DNA of 16,597 nucleotides, taken from the NCBI GenBank assembly GCA_003660905.1, contig QMVB01000018.1, positions 1 through 16,597 on the forward strand. Reading direction: 5' to 3'. Under the pieces are notes generated by a model. The model had not been told where the DNA came from. It did not search any database and saw nothing but the letters and a program-made list of their open reading frames with translations. Shown here one piece after another: positions 6,182 to 13,105 of the stretch (position 1 is its first letter; every line of letters starts with the position of its first letter). Position numbers and translations under genes: made by a program. The DNA comes from Candidatus Nanohalarchaeota archaeon (GTDB lineage: Archaea; EX4484-52).

Positions 6182-7153
6182 TTAAACTTTATCTGTCTCA
6201 ACAAACCAACCATTAATCAGTTCTTCAAGTTCTTCTAAATTTTTTGTTTGGCTTATCCTCTCCCTAAATGCCTTGCCGCCGGGAATGGTTTTAGTATATC
6301 CATAAGAGTATAATTTAAACCGCGAAAATTCAGGCTCATAATATTTTTTTGAGATATTCCATAATTCAAGGAGTGCATCTCTTTTTTCCCGGGAAGTCGG
6401 AGAGGTTAAGAATTTATTGTATTTGGCGTAATGCAGGCACTCCCTGAAAATGAAAGGATTTCCTGTTGCTGCTCTGCCTATCATCACAAGGTCGCATCCT
6501 GTTTGTTCAATCATTTCAAGAGCGAGTTTTGGCGAGGTTACATCTCCGTTCCCGATGACAGGTATATGAACGGCTTTTTTTATTTTTTTTATGATTGCCC
6601 AGTCTGCTTTCCCGCGAAAGCCCATCTTTCCTGTTCTTGCATGTATTGTTATCGCGGCAGCTCCTGCCGTTTCGACTACTTTTGCGATTTTTACAGCATC
6701 CTTGCTGTCGTCCCAGCCAGCTCTTATCTTTACAGTTACAGGAATCTTTACTCCTCCAACTACGACCTTTATTATTTGAGAAATCCTTTTCCTATCCTCT
6801 AAAAGTTTTGCCCCTGCCCCTTTTTTTGAAAGCTTAAATGATGGGCACCCGATATTTATGTCAATGATGTCTGCCCCCTGTTTTTCGAGAAGTTTTGCGC
6901 TAAATGCCATTGTATCTGGATTTGGTCCTACAATCTGGGCAGCTACAGGATGGTCTTTTTTTGCCTTTGGAAATTCTTTTTCAATGTCGTATGTGCCGTG
7001 AAAAAGTCCGTCTGCATCCATCATTTCTGTAAAGGCAAGAGACGCTCCGTATTTCCTGCACTGGAGTCTAAAAGGCAAATCTGTAAAATTTGCCATTGGC
7101 GCCAATATAAATGGGTTTTTTATTTTTACGTTTCCGATACATACAGCAGTCAT
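6182..7153 (-). CDS. dus: tRNA-dihydrouridine synthase
   Basis: An FMN-dependent enzyme (COG0042, 323 residues) that reduces uridine to dihydrouridine in tRNA with NADPH. The TIM barrel shows LAPMANFTDLPFR (18-29, FMN binding), Gln73 in AAQIVG, the catalytic loop INIGCPSFKLSKKGAGAKLL with Cys103 and Asn100, Lys142 in TVKIRAG, the substrate-side HARTGK starting at His171, and the phosphate-binding GNGD (211-214) and MIGRA (234-238). A shorter helical C-terminal domain (about 250-323) follows, as in the family. The stop codon of the upstream glycosyltransferase overlaps this ATG by four bases (ATGA), so the two are translationally coupled. Which tRNA position it modifies cannot be told from sequence alone. 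Confidence 0.95.
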   Translation of the reverse strand: MTAVCIGNVKIKNPFILAPMANFTDLPFRLQCRKYGASLAFTEMMDADGLFHGTYDIEKEFPKAKKDHPVAAQIVGPNPDTMAFSAKLLEKQGADIIDINIGCPSFKLSKKGAGAKLLEDRKRISQIIKVVVGGVKIPVTVKIRAGWDDSKDAVKIAKVVETAGAAAITIHARTGKMGFRGKADWAIIKKIKKAVHIPVIGNGDVTSPKLALEMIEQTGCDLVMIGRAATGNPFIFRECLHYAKYNKFLTSPTSREKRDALLELWNISKKYYEPEFSRFKLYSYGYTKTIPGGKAFRERISQTKNLEELEELINGWFVETDKV

Positions 7154-8385
7154 AGTTCATTTTTGCCCCATTTTATTTTTTTGCCGGTTATTTTATAATA
7201 TATAGCTATTGCCCACCACAATCCGAATAAAAAAAGGTAGAATACAAGGTATAAAATATAGCTAATCTTTATATGCTCTTTTTCATTTGAAATTTTCTTT
7301 GAAATCAATATTATTGCAATGCCTAAGAAGAATCCTACAGCGGTAAGGATAATCAATGGTCTGAATGTAAACATAAACCAGTTAAAATTAAATGTAAATA
7401 GATTTTGAAAGTCGAACCCAATATAATACCAGTTTATTGCATTTTTTGTATATTCAATTATGTTTTTGACCACCAAATAGGCGCAGAGAATTTCCACCAA
7501 GGCGACGCTTATGATGCAGCTGGGCAGCAGGATTACGCCGAAGTCGCCGTAGTCTTTGCTGAACAGGGATCGATAGTTTATGAAATTGTCCAATGCCCCT
7601 TTATACCACCGGATTCTTTGCTTCATAAGGGCAGAAAATGTTGAGGCTGGTTTTGTATAGACATAAGCGCCAAGAGAATTTTCTATTTTGTAATGGTGCT
7701 TTTGTATTCTCATCGCAATTTCCATGTCTTCTGTCAGATTTTTCTCATCATAGCCGCCGTATTTATCAAAGAACCATTTTCTGTAGATAGTAAAAGGTCC
7801 AGGGGTTACATTAAGGGCATTTATGATGGAAAATGTTTTTCTTAAGTATATCCCGATTATATATTCAACATTCTGGATTTTATCGAGCCATGTTGTTGGA
7901 TTTTTCAGCTTGAGCGTAGGAGTTACTGCCATTACAGAATCATCTTCAAAAAATCCAATCATGGTTTTGAGCGCATCCCTCTCCACAACCGAATCTGCAT
8001 CAAGGCAGGCAAAGAATTCTCCTTCTGCGTTTTTCAGACCAGTGTTCATTGCGCTGCCCTTTCCTTTGTTTTCCTGTATGATTAAAGCAATGCCTTTTTT
8101 CATATATTCCGTAACTATTGAAGAAGTGCTGTCAGTTGAGCCGTCATCTACGACAATAATCTGAATTTTGCTTTTTGGCCAGTCGAGCTTCAGCAGGGAG
8201 TCAAGGGTTTTTTTTATTGTTTTTTCTTCATTATATGCAGGAACAACCACAGTGACTTTTTTGAATTTTTTTAATTTAGGATTGGACAGATTGTTTCTTG
8301 ACTCTAAAATAACCAGAAGGAAAAAGAACGAACTGAACAATCCGAATATTGCCACGCAGTACATCAATATCAATCCAAATTCCAT
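7150..8385 (-). CDS. Membrane-bound processive family 2 glycosyltransferase
   Basis: A 411-residue GT2 enzyme of the cellulose synthase/PgaC/hyaluronan synthase type. One helix at about 5-26 precedes a cytoplasmic GT-A domain with VVVPAYNEE (46-54), VVDDGSTD (78-85), the metal-binding DAD (129-131), the acid motif TED (218-220) and QRIRW (256-260), the last being the Q-x-x-R-W hallmark of processive enzymes. After it, helices at about 283-305, 340-362 and 375-398 would form the export channel. The likely product is an extracellular or cell-surface polysaccharide or glycolipid; donor and acceptor are unknown. A TTTTTTAATAAT box at about 8403-8416 lies ~25 nt upstream. It overlaps dus by four bases, though no functional link between the two is obvious. 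Confidence 0.93.
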   Translation of the reverse strand: MEFGLILMYCVAIFGLFSSFFFLLVILESRNNLSNPKLKKFKKVTVVVPAYNEEKTIKKTLDSLLKLDWPKSKIQIIVVDDGSTDSTSSIVTEYMKKGIALIIQENKGKGSAMNTGLKNAEGEFFACLDADSVVERDALKTMIGFFEDDSVMAVTPTLKLKNPTTWLDKIQNVEYIIGIYLRKTFSIINALNVTPGPFTIYRKWFFDKYGGYDEKNLTEDMEIAMRIQKHHYKIENSLGAYVYTKPASTFSALMKQRIRWYKGALDNFINYRSLFSKDYGDFGVILLPSCIISVALVEILCAYLVVKNIIEYTKNAINWYYIGFDFQNLFTFNFNWFMFTFRPLIILTAVGFFLGIAIILISKKISNEKEHIKISYILYLVFYLFLFGLWWAIAIYYKITGKKIKWGKNEL

Positions 8386-8451
8386 TATAATATTGAATAA
8401 TTATTATTAAAAAAGATATATTCATGAAATATGCTATTTTGCAGATTAATT

Positions 8452-10080
8452 TTATTGTTTTCTGCCAACAACACTCTTAATCAAATTAAAGAATAGCGGA
8501 TGCGGCTCCATGGGCCTGGAGTTGAATTCAGGATGAAACTGCACTCCGACGAAAAACGGATGGTCTTTTAGTTCAACTATTTCAACAAGATTTCTTTCCT
8601 TGTTTATTCCTCCAATGACAAGCCCTTTTGATTTTAAAAGGTCAAGATACTTGTTGTTGAATTCATACCTGTGCCTGTGCCTTTCCAGGACAGTTTCCCT
8701 GTTGTAGTATTTATGGGAACCTGTGCCTTTTATTAAAGAGCATGAATAATTTCCAAGGCGCATTGTTGCTCCATAATTAGACATCTGCATGTTTTTTTTC
8801 TGCTCTTCCATTATGTCAATTACCGGATATTTTGTGTTGGGATTTATTTCAACAGAATTTGCGTTGCTCATTCCTGCCATGTTTCTTGAGAATTCTATCA
8901 CTGCAAGTTGCATTCCATAGCATAAGCCCAGGAAAGGTATCTTGTTTTCCCGTGCGTATTTGATAGAGGAGATTATCCCTTCAACACCGCGCGAGCCAAA
9001 TCCGCCCGGAACGATTATCGCATCGTACTGACCAAGGGTTTCAACTGAGTCAGGGTTTTCTTCAAACTTCTCTGAGTCAACCCATATCAAGTTTGGCTTT
9101 ACATTGTTTTTCCAGCATGCGTGCTTTATTGCTTCAATTACTGAAATATATGAGTCCGATAAGACGAAACTGCCTGTTGAAAAATATTTGCCGACAATTG
9201 CCAGTTTCACTTCGTCTTTTAGCGATTTTATTTTGCCAATCAATTCTTCCCAGTCATCTAGATTTGATTTTTTTGGCTCCAGTTTGAATTTTTCGAGTAT
9301 TCTTTCAGACAGTTTTTCCTTTTCAAAATTTATCGGAACCTCATAGATTGAATCGACATCAGGAGCAGATATTACATTTTCAATAGGTATCCCGCAGAAC
9401 ATGGAAAGTTTTTCCTTTCTTTTTTTGTCCATTGGCTTCTCTGAGCGTCCAAGGATAAAATCAACCTGTATGCCTGCAGAGTTCAGGCATCTTACTGCAT
9501 GCTGTGTCGGCTTTGTTTTCATTTCGCCGACTTTTGACGGAACAGGCAGGTAGCTGACCATTACAAAAATCACATCTTCCGGATTTTTTAGCTTCATCAT
9601 CCTTGCTGCTTCCAAAAACAGCAGGTTCTGGTATTCTCCAATGGTTCCGCCCATCTCAATAATTGTAATCTGGGCTTTATCCTTTAGGGATGCCTGCTTT
9701 ATTCTTCTTATGATTTCGTTCGGAATGTCGGGAACGACTTCTACATCCTCTCCCTTGTATTCCATGTTTCTTTCCTTGCGGATGACTTCCTGGTAAACCT
9801 GCCCTGTAGTGATATAGTTTTCTCTTGTAGATGCAATGCCTGTGAATCTCTCGTAGTTTCCAAGGTCTTGGTCTGCTTCAATTCCATCCTGCCCTATAAA
9901 AACTTCTCCGTGCTCAGTCGGTCTTATGGTTCCTGCGTCAATGTTTATGTACATGTCGCATTTTACTGTAGAGACAGCAAACCCCTTGCTCTGGAGAATC
10001 TTGGCAATGGAAGCTGTGGCGATGCCTTTTCCAACAGAGGACATCACACCGCCAACAACAAAAATATATTTCTTCTGCAT
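8452..10080 (-). CDS. pyrG: CTP synthase, divergent form
   Basis: CTP synthase (542 residues) makes CTP from UTP, ATP and glutamine. The N-terminal synthase domain has the P-loop GGVMSSVGKG with Lys18, Asp72 in QDLGNYERF, Glu142 in IEMGGTIGE, and KTKPTQHAV. The C-terminal class I amidotransferase domain has PGGFGSRGVEG, the nucleophile Cys387 in LGLCYGMQ, and His516/Glu518 in VGVQFHPEF. All catalytic residues I can locate are present. The loop usually written DPYxNVDPGTMxP reads DMYINIDAGTIRP here, and IEIGGTVGD reads IEMGGTIGE, so it belongs to a divergent branch. It stands alone with its own promoter and a striking palindrome at its start codon. The gap behind it, to the glycosyltransferase, is 66 nt. 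Confidence 0.96.
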   Translation of the reverse strand: MQKKYIFVVGGVMSSVGKGIATASIAKILQSKGFAVSTVKCDMYINIDAGTIRPTEHGEVFIGQDGIEADQDLGNYERFTGIASTRENYITTGQVYQEVIRKERNMEYKGEDVEVVPDIPNEIIRRIKQASLKDKAQITIIEMGGTIGEYQNLLFLEAARMMKLKNPEDVIFVMVSYLPVPSKVGEMKTKPTQHAVRCLNSAGIQVDFILGRSEKPMDKKRKEKLSMFCGIPIENVISAPDVDSIYEVPINFEKEKLSERILEKFKLEPKKSNLDDWEELIGKIKSLKDEVKLAIVGKYFSTGSFVLSDSYISVIEAIKHACWKNNVKPNLIWVDSEKFEENPDSVETLGQYDAIIVPGGFGSRGVEGIISSIKYARENKIPFLGLCYGMQLAVIEFSRNMAGMSNANSVEINPNTKYPVIDIMEEQKKNMQMSNYGATMRLGNYSCSLIKGTGSHKYYNRETVLERHRHRYEFNNKYLDLLKSKGLVIGGINKERNLVEIVELKDHPFFVGVQFHPEFNSRPMEPHPLFFNLIKSVVGRKQ

Positions 10081-10099
10081 AATTAATATGCAGAAGAAA
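10069..10099 (-). promoter_or_regulatory. Perfect 12-bp inverted repeat at the pyrG start
   Basis: TTTCTTCTGCAT (10069-10080) and ATGCAGAAGAAA (10088-10099) are exact reverse complements separated by AATTAAT. One arm is codons 1-4 of pyrG; the other lies between the TATA box and the start codon. If the transcript is leaderless, as the TATA spacing suggests, the arms cannot pair in the mRNA and the element would act as a DNA operator across the transcription start. If the transcript starts earlier it would hide the start codon in a hairpin. Confidence 0.55.
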
Positions 10100-10120
10100 A
10101 TTATAAAAATGTAAGTAATT
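10097..10120 (-). promoter_or_regulatory. pyrG promoter (BRE/TATA block)
   Basis: On the minus strand ATTTTTATAATTTT sits about 25 nt before the pyrG ATG. This 24-nt block is 21/24 identical, at the same distance from its ATG, to the block in front of the lipoprotein gene (10597-10620), which supports both as core promoters. Confidence 0.6.
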
Positions 10121-10139
10121 GTCTATGCCTTTTCCCTAA

Positions 10140-10580
10140 TTATGCAAATCCGCTATATTGAATTTCTTGAGTCCAAAGACTTTTTATTTTCCCTAAAACA
10201 TTACTAAAGCCTTCTGGACATTCACCATAACAATACACAGAATGACTTTCATCACCAATTGTTATAGTTATAGTATGCCCTATGCCATCCATAAGATTCC
10301 TGTCCTCATATTTTTCTTTCAATGTAAAAAAGTTATTGTCTATGATAATCTGTTTTAGAGACTCTACTTCTTCAGATGATAAACTTATTTGATCTGTTTT
10401 ATCGCCTTCTGTAAAAATTAAAGTTCCATCTTTTTGAAGAGTTAAACTTTTGGGAAGACTGTCATGGATTTTTAATTCCACACTCAAATCTCCGGTAATT
10501 GGAGTTTGCGGACTTATTATGCAACCTGCGATTAAAATCACAGAAACTAATGACATCAACAAAAAAATCATTTTTCTCAT
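10140..10580 (-). CDS. Small putative lipoprotein
   Basis: A 146-residue exported protein of unknown function. The N-terminus is a lipoprotein signal: basic MRK, a hydrophobic stretch to residue 18, and lipobox LIAGC with Cys20 as the predicted lipid-modified residue. The mature part is small and beta-rich: LTLQKDGTLIFTEG, a helix with SSEEVESLKQIIIDNNFF, and a strand pair ITITIGDESHSVYCYGE that includes C117 and C121. This layout (dG-strand, helix ending NNFF, then short strands) recalls small bacterial DUF6438-like proteins, but I cannot confirm it. It probably sits on the outer face of the cell membrane. It has its own TATA block and lies 38 nt after the radical SAM gene. Confidence 0.7.
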   Translation of the reverse strand: MRKMIFLLMSLVSVILIAGCIISPQTPITGDLSVELKIHDSLPKSLTLQKDGTLIFTEGDKTDQISLSSEEVESLKQIIIDNNFFTLKEKYEDRNLMDGIGHTITITIGDESHSVYCYGECPEGFSNVLGKIKSLWTQEIQYSGFA

Positions 10581-10596
10581 AGTTATTATTGCATGA

Positions 10597-10620
10597 AAAA
10601 TTATAAAAACGCAAGTGATT
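10597..10620 (-). promoter_or_regulatory. Lipoprotein promoter (BRE/TATA block)
   Basis: GTTTTTATAATTTTT lies about 24 nt before the ATG at 10580 and overlaps the stop codon of the radical SAM gene. It is 21/24 identical to the pyrG promoter block at 10097-10120. Confidence 0.55.
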
Positions 10621-11353
10621 AAATCCCTTTAATTTCGCAAATGTCAAAATAGCTTTCAACCTCTTTTTTCATTTCTTCAAGTTCTGAGATAGAATATGAT
10701 TTTTCTTTCTCAAGTGTTTCGTCAAGGGTGTTTATTGGTCGGAACTGCTGGATGGAATATCTTTTTGCGCCATCAAGCCATTTTGCAATTGATACCATGT
10801 CTTCTTTTGAAAGATATTTTGGAATAACGGTTGTCCTGAATTCGTAGTCTATACCACTTGATTTTATTAGGTGAATGGATTCCTCTATTTTATTCATCGG
10901 CGGATTTTTAATGCCGCTTAGGGTGCTGTATTTTTTTTTCGGCGCTTTTATATCCATTGCAATGTAGTCAACAAGCTTTTCTTCAATCAATGCTTTAACA
11001 ACATCCGGCATTGTTCCGTTTGTGTCAAGCTTTACTTTCAGCCCCTTTTTTTTTATTTCTCTTATGAAGTCAGCAAGCCATGGGCAAATAGTGGCTTCTC
11101 CTCCAGTTATACAAACGCCATCTATGATTTTCTTTCTTTCATCTATTTCTTTTAAAACATAGTTTGTATCCATATAGGGTATTTTTTTGTTTTCGGCAAC
11201 CAAATCTTTGTTATGGCAAAAAGGACACCTGAAATTGCATCCGCTAAAAAAAACAATAGATGAAATGTTATCGGGATAGTCAATTAAAGAGACAGACTGG
11301 AATCCCTTTATGCCGTTCTTCATTTCTTTTATTATCATATATTGGCTCTTCAT
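10619..11353 (-). CDS. nrdG: Radical SAM activase, anaerobic ribonucleotide reductase type
   Basis: A radical SAM protein of the NrdG2/PflA type (COG1180), which installs a glycyl radical on anaerobic ribonucleotide reductase. The cluster-binding motif is CNFRCPFC (C39, C43, C46 from the chosen start). It is preceded by GFQSVSLIDYPDNISS, typical of the family, and followed by the SAM-contacting ITGGEAT, VKLDTNGTMPD and DYIAMDIKAP. The frame is open from 11377, but that start overlaps the previous gene by 23 bases. ATG 11353, four bases from that gene's stop, is used here, and 11338 or 11323 would give family-like short N-termini. No nrdD lies in the window, so the partner enzyme is inferred from the family alone. 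Other glycyl-radical targets are possible. Confidence 0.85.
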   Translation of the reverse strand: MKSQYMIIKEMKNGIKGFQSVSLIDYPDNISSIVFFSGCNFRCPFCHNKDLVAENKKIPYMDTNYVLKEIDERKKIIDGVCITGGEATICPWLADFIREIKKKGLKVKLDTNGTMPDVVKALIEEKLVDYIAMDIKAPKKKYSTLSGIKNPPMNKIEESIHLIKSSGIDYEFRTTVIPKYLSKEDMVSIAKWLDGAKRYSIQQFRPINTLDETLEKEKSYSISELEEMKKEVESYFDICEIKGI

Positions 11354-11354
11354 T

Positions 11355-12041
11355 TTATGAGTTATTGCTTTTTTCAATGTCTTTTTTTATTCCATCAATT
11401 ATTTCTTTCCCGTGGTCCTTGAGCGCAAAGCCAAGACCCAGCCCTATTGCAATGGAGAGAGCAAGCACAACTCCGCCCAAAATAATAAGGAATGTATTTT
11501 CTATCAGAGTAATGTTAAGCCCGACTTCAACGAGAGCAACATCCAAAAAGAAAAACAATATAATTAATTTTACTCCCAGTGCAACCTGGTTTTTCAGCCC
11601 GAATGTAAGATTCTTTATTTTTCTTGCGCAAAAGTCGCTGGCAATCAGACCGGCTATTACTATTACAGAGCCCAGGATAAGTGACGGAATCCATTTTACA
11701 AAGTCCAGAAGCAGGATGGATATTTCACCCAACTGAAGAATGTCTATTGCAGGAATCATAAACAGCACCCATACATACCATTTTACAATTTCTCCAACTA
11801 CGCTACTTGCGCTTGCTTTGCCTATGGACTGGTCTAAGTTGTGGTCAATAAAATACTTGTCAAAGCCTATCTTGTATAATATTTTTTTTGTTGTTATGCC
11901 TAAAATTTTTGCAATCATGTATCCCAATGCAATGATTACTGCTGCTACTGCCAACCCTATAAGACCGGAAAAAATCTTTTGATGGAGTATTGGAGACATA
12001 ATATTTTCTCTCAAAAAACTTATATCTATCATATTAATCAT
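11355..12041 (-). CDS. MscS-related TM-helix membrane protein without beta domain
   Basis: A 228-residue integral membrane protein. Predicted helices lie at about 25-48, 81-100, 111-137, 152-172 and 180-206. The last helix, with AIGLGLGFALKDHGKEIIDG, resembles the pore-lining TM helix of MscS-type mechanosensitive channels (conserved TM helix, PF05552), where a Gly/Ala-rich helix leads to a charged turn. The protein ends about 20 residues later, so the beta domain and cytoplasmic vestibule of true MscS are absent. It may be a reduced channel or a channel subunit; conductance cannot be assumed. Start 12041 is used. The ATG at 12032 fits the TATA-like ATATATTTA (about 12053-12063) better for a leaderless transcript. 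The gene runs into the radical SAM gene. Confidence 0.7.
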   Translation of the reverse strand: MINMIDISFLRENIMSPILHQKIFSGLIGLAVAAVIIALGYMIAKILGITTKKILYKIGFDKYFIDHNLDQSIGKASASSVVGEIVKWYVWVLFMIPAIDILQLGEISILLLDFVKWIPSLILGSVIVIAGLIASDFCARKIKNLTFGLKNQVALGVKLIILFFFLDVALVEVGLNITLIENTFLIILGGVVLALSIAIGLGLGFALKDHGKEIIDGIKKDIEKSNNS

Positions 12042-12114
12042 TTTTCATTTAGTTAAATATATTTTTCACTTAAAGCTTATATAGTTTTCTAATGCGCATT
12101 CAAGAACAAAAATA

Positions 12115-13050
12115 TCAGAAATTTATCAATTCTTCTCCCATTAAGGGCATGAATAGAGGCATGTGTTCAATTGCAATATATCTGTTTGAAAACAATTTTG
12201 CAGATAAAAAAAATGCTTCTGCATCTTCTGGTTTAATTCCAATGCATATTGCTTTTGCTTTTGAAGTATCTATGCTATTTTTTAATTCTTCGCGGAACAA
12301 GCTGGCTTTCAGACCAGAGCATTTTATTTTCCCGGCTCTTTTTTCTATATTGGCATCGTATATTTTTAGCGCATCGAGGGCGTATTTCAACTCATCATTT
12401 GTCGATGCTTTGCCAAGGACAATGGGGTGGATTTCCCCGCCCCGCTTAATCATGCATATTGCTGCTTTTATGTCATCATCCATGTGCCTGTCATTTCTTA
12501 TCAGTGCAATTATTTTTCCTTCAATTCCTGCAGGAAGCCCGTCCATTCCTTTATATCTTCGGGTATATATAAATGCGATTTTGTCCATAATTTCGATAAA
12601 GAATGTTTTGCCCGGTTTTGTCAGGTTAACCTTGTTTCCAAAAGTTTCAGAGATAAGAGCGCCAATTTGGACTTCAACATCCCTGCTTTTGAAGTTGTGC
12701 TTTCCCTGCCTTTTCGCCCGGACAGCAAAGGTCTGTTTTTTCCCCATCTCTTTTTGGGCAATCTTTTTGACGCGCTCTTTGATGGAATTGAAATCCTTGT
12801 CAAGTACGGTCTCCTCAACAAAGCAAAAGTTGCGTATTCCCGCAATGTTTGCAATACATTTTGATATTTTTTGAGAGTATTGCTCCTCGAACCTGAACAG
12901 AATGCAGGTTCTCAAAAAAGAGGAATTGCATTTGATATTCTGGCTTTTGAGAAGTTCTTCTGTATTTGTCCTTAGCTTTTTTATAAATGCTCTTCTCACG
13001 CCCTCTGACTTGAGCCACAGTTCTCCGTACTTTGCAAGTATCGTCTTCAT
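12115..13050 (-). CDS. ThiI-like THUMP protein with degenerate PP-loop
   Basis: This resembles ThiI, the enzyme that makes 4-thiouridine at tRNA position 8. The N-terminus ILAKYGELWLKSEGVRRAF matches the ferredoxin-like domain, the THUMP domain follows (about 60-165, with VRAKRQGKHNFKSRDVEVQ), and then RRYKGMDGLPAGIEGK, the usual linker to the PP-ATPase domain. The ATP-binding SGGxDS loop expected right after GK is replaced by RNDRHMDDD (185-193), although the helix after it (AAICMIKRGGEIHPIVLG) is preserved. The protein is 311 residues; archaeal ThiI is usually ~370-400. It ends at PLFMPLMGEELINF, where ThiI reads RPL-I-G and continues. So it probably binds tRNA but cannot adenylate it. ATG 13050 is chosen from the TATA spacing; the alternative 13059 is a TTG. 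Confidence 0.8.
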   Translation of the reverse strand: MKTILAKYGELWLKSEGVRRAFIKKLRTNTEELLKSQNIKCNSSFLRTCILFRFEEQYSQKISKCIANIAGIRNFCFVEETVLDKDFNSIKERVKKIAQKEMGKKQTFAVRAKRQGKHNFKSRDVEVQIGALISETFGNKVNLTKPGKTFFIEIMDKIAFIYTRRYKGMDGLPAGIEGKIIALIRNDRHMDDDIKAAICMIKRGGEIHPIVLGKASTNDELKYALDALKIYDANIEKRAGKIKCSGLKASLFREELKNSIDTSKAKAICIGIKPEDAEAFFLSAKLFSNRYIAIEHMPLFMPLMGEELINF

Positions 13051-13071
13051 ACTATACAATAAATTAAACTT

Positions 13072-13079
13072 ATTTAAAT
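13072..13079. promoter_or_regulatory. Shared symmetric TATA box of two divergent genes
   Basis: The palindrome ATTTAAAT is centred about 25 nt before the minus-strand ATG at 13050 and about 30 nt before the plus-strand ATG at 13106. The intergenic gap is only 55 bases, and no other well-placed TATA box is visible for either gene, so one TBP site may serve both directions. Confidence 0.5.
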
Positions 13080-13105
13080 CTAAAGTGCCAGTTTCTTATT
13101 ATATT

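Noticed and set aside
12092..12874. Long plus-strand frame opposite the thiI-like gene
   Set aside because: It is antisense to a protein with clear THUMP/ThiI similarity, and its composition is typical of a shadow frame.
12902..13105. 68-residue N-terminal extension of the flavoprotein frame
   Set aside because: It overlaps the divergent thiI-like gene, lacks family similarity, and the ATG at 13106 gives a normal N-terminus just before the FAD motif.
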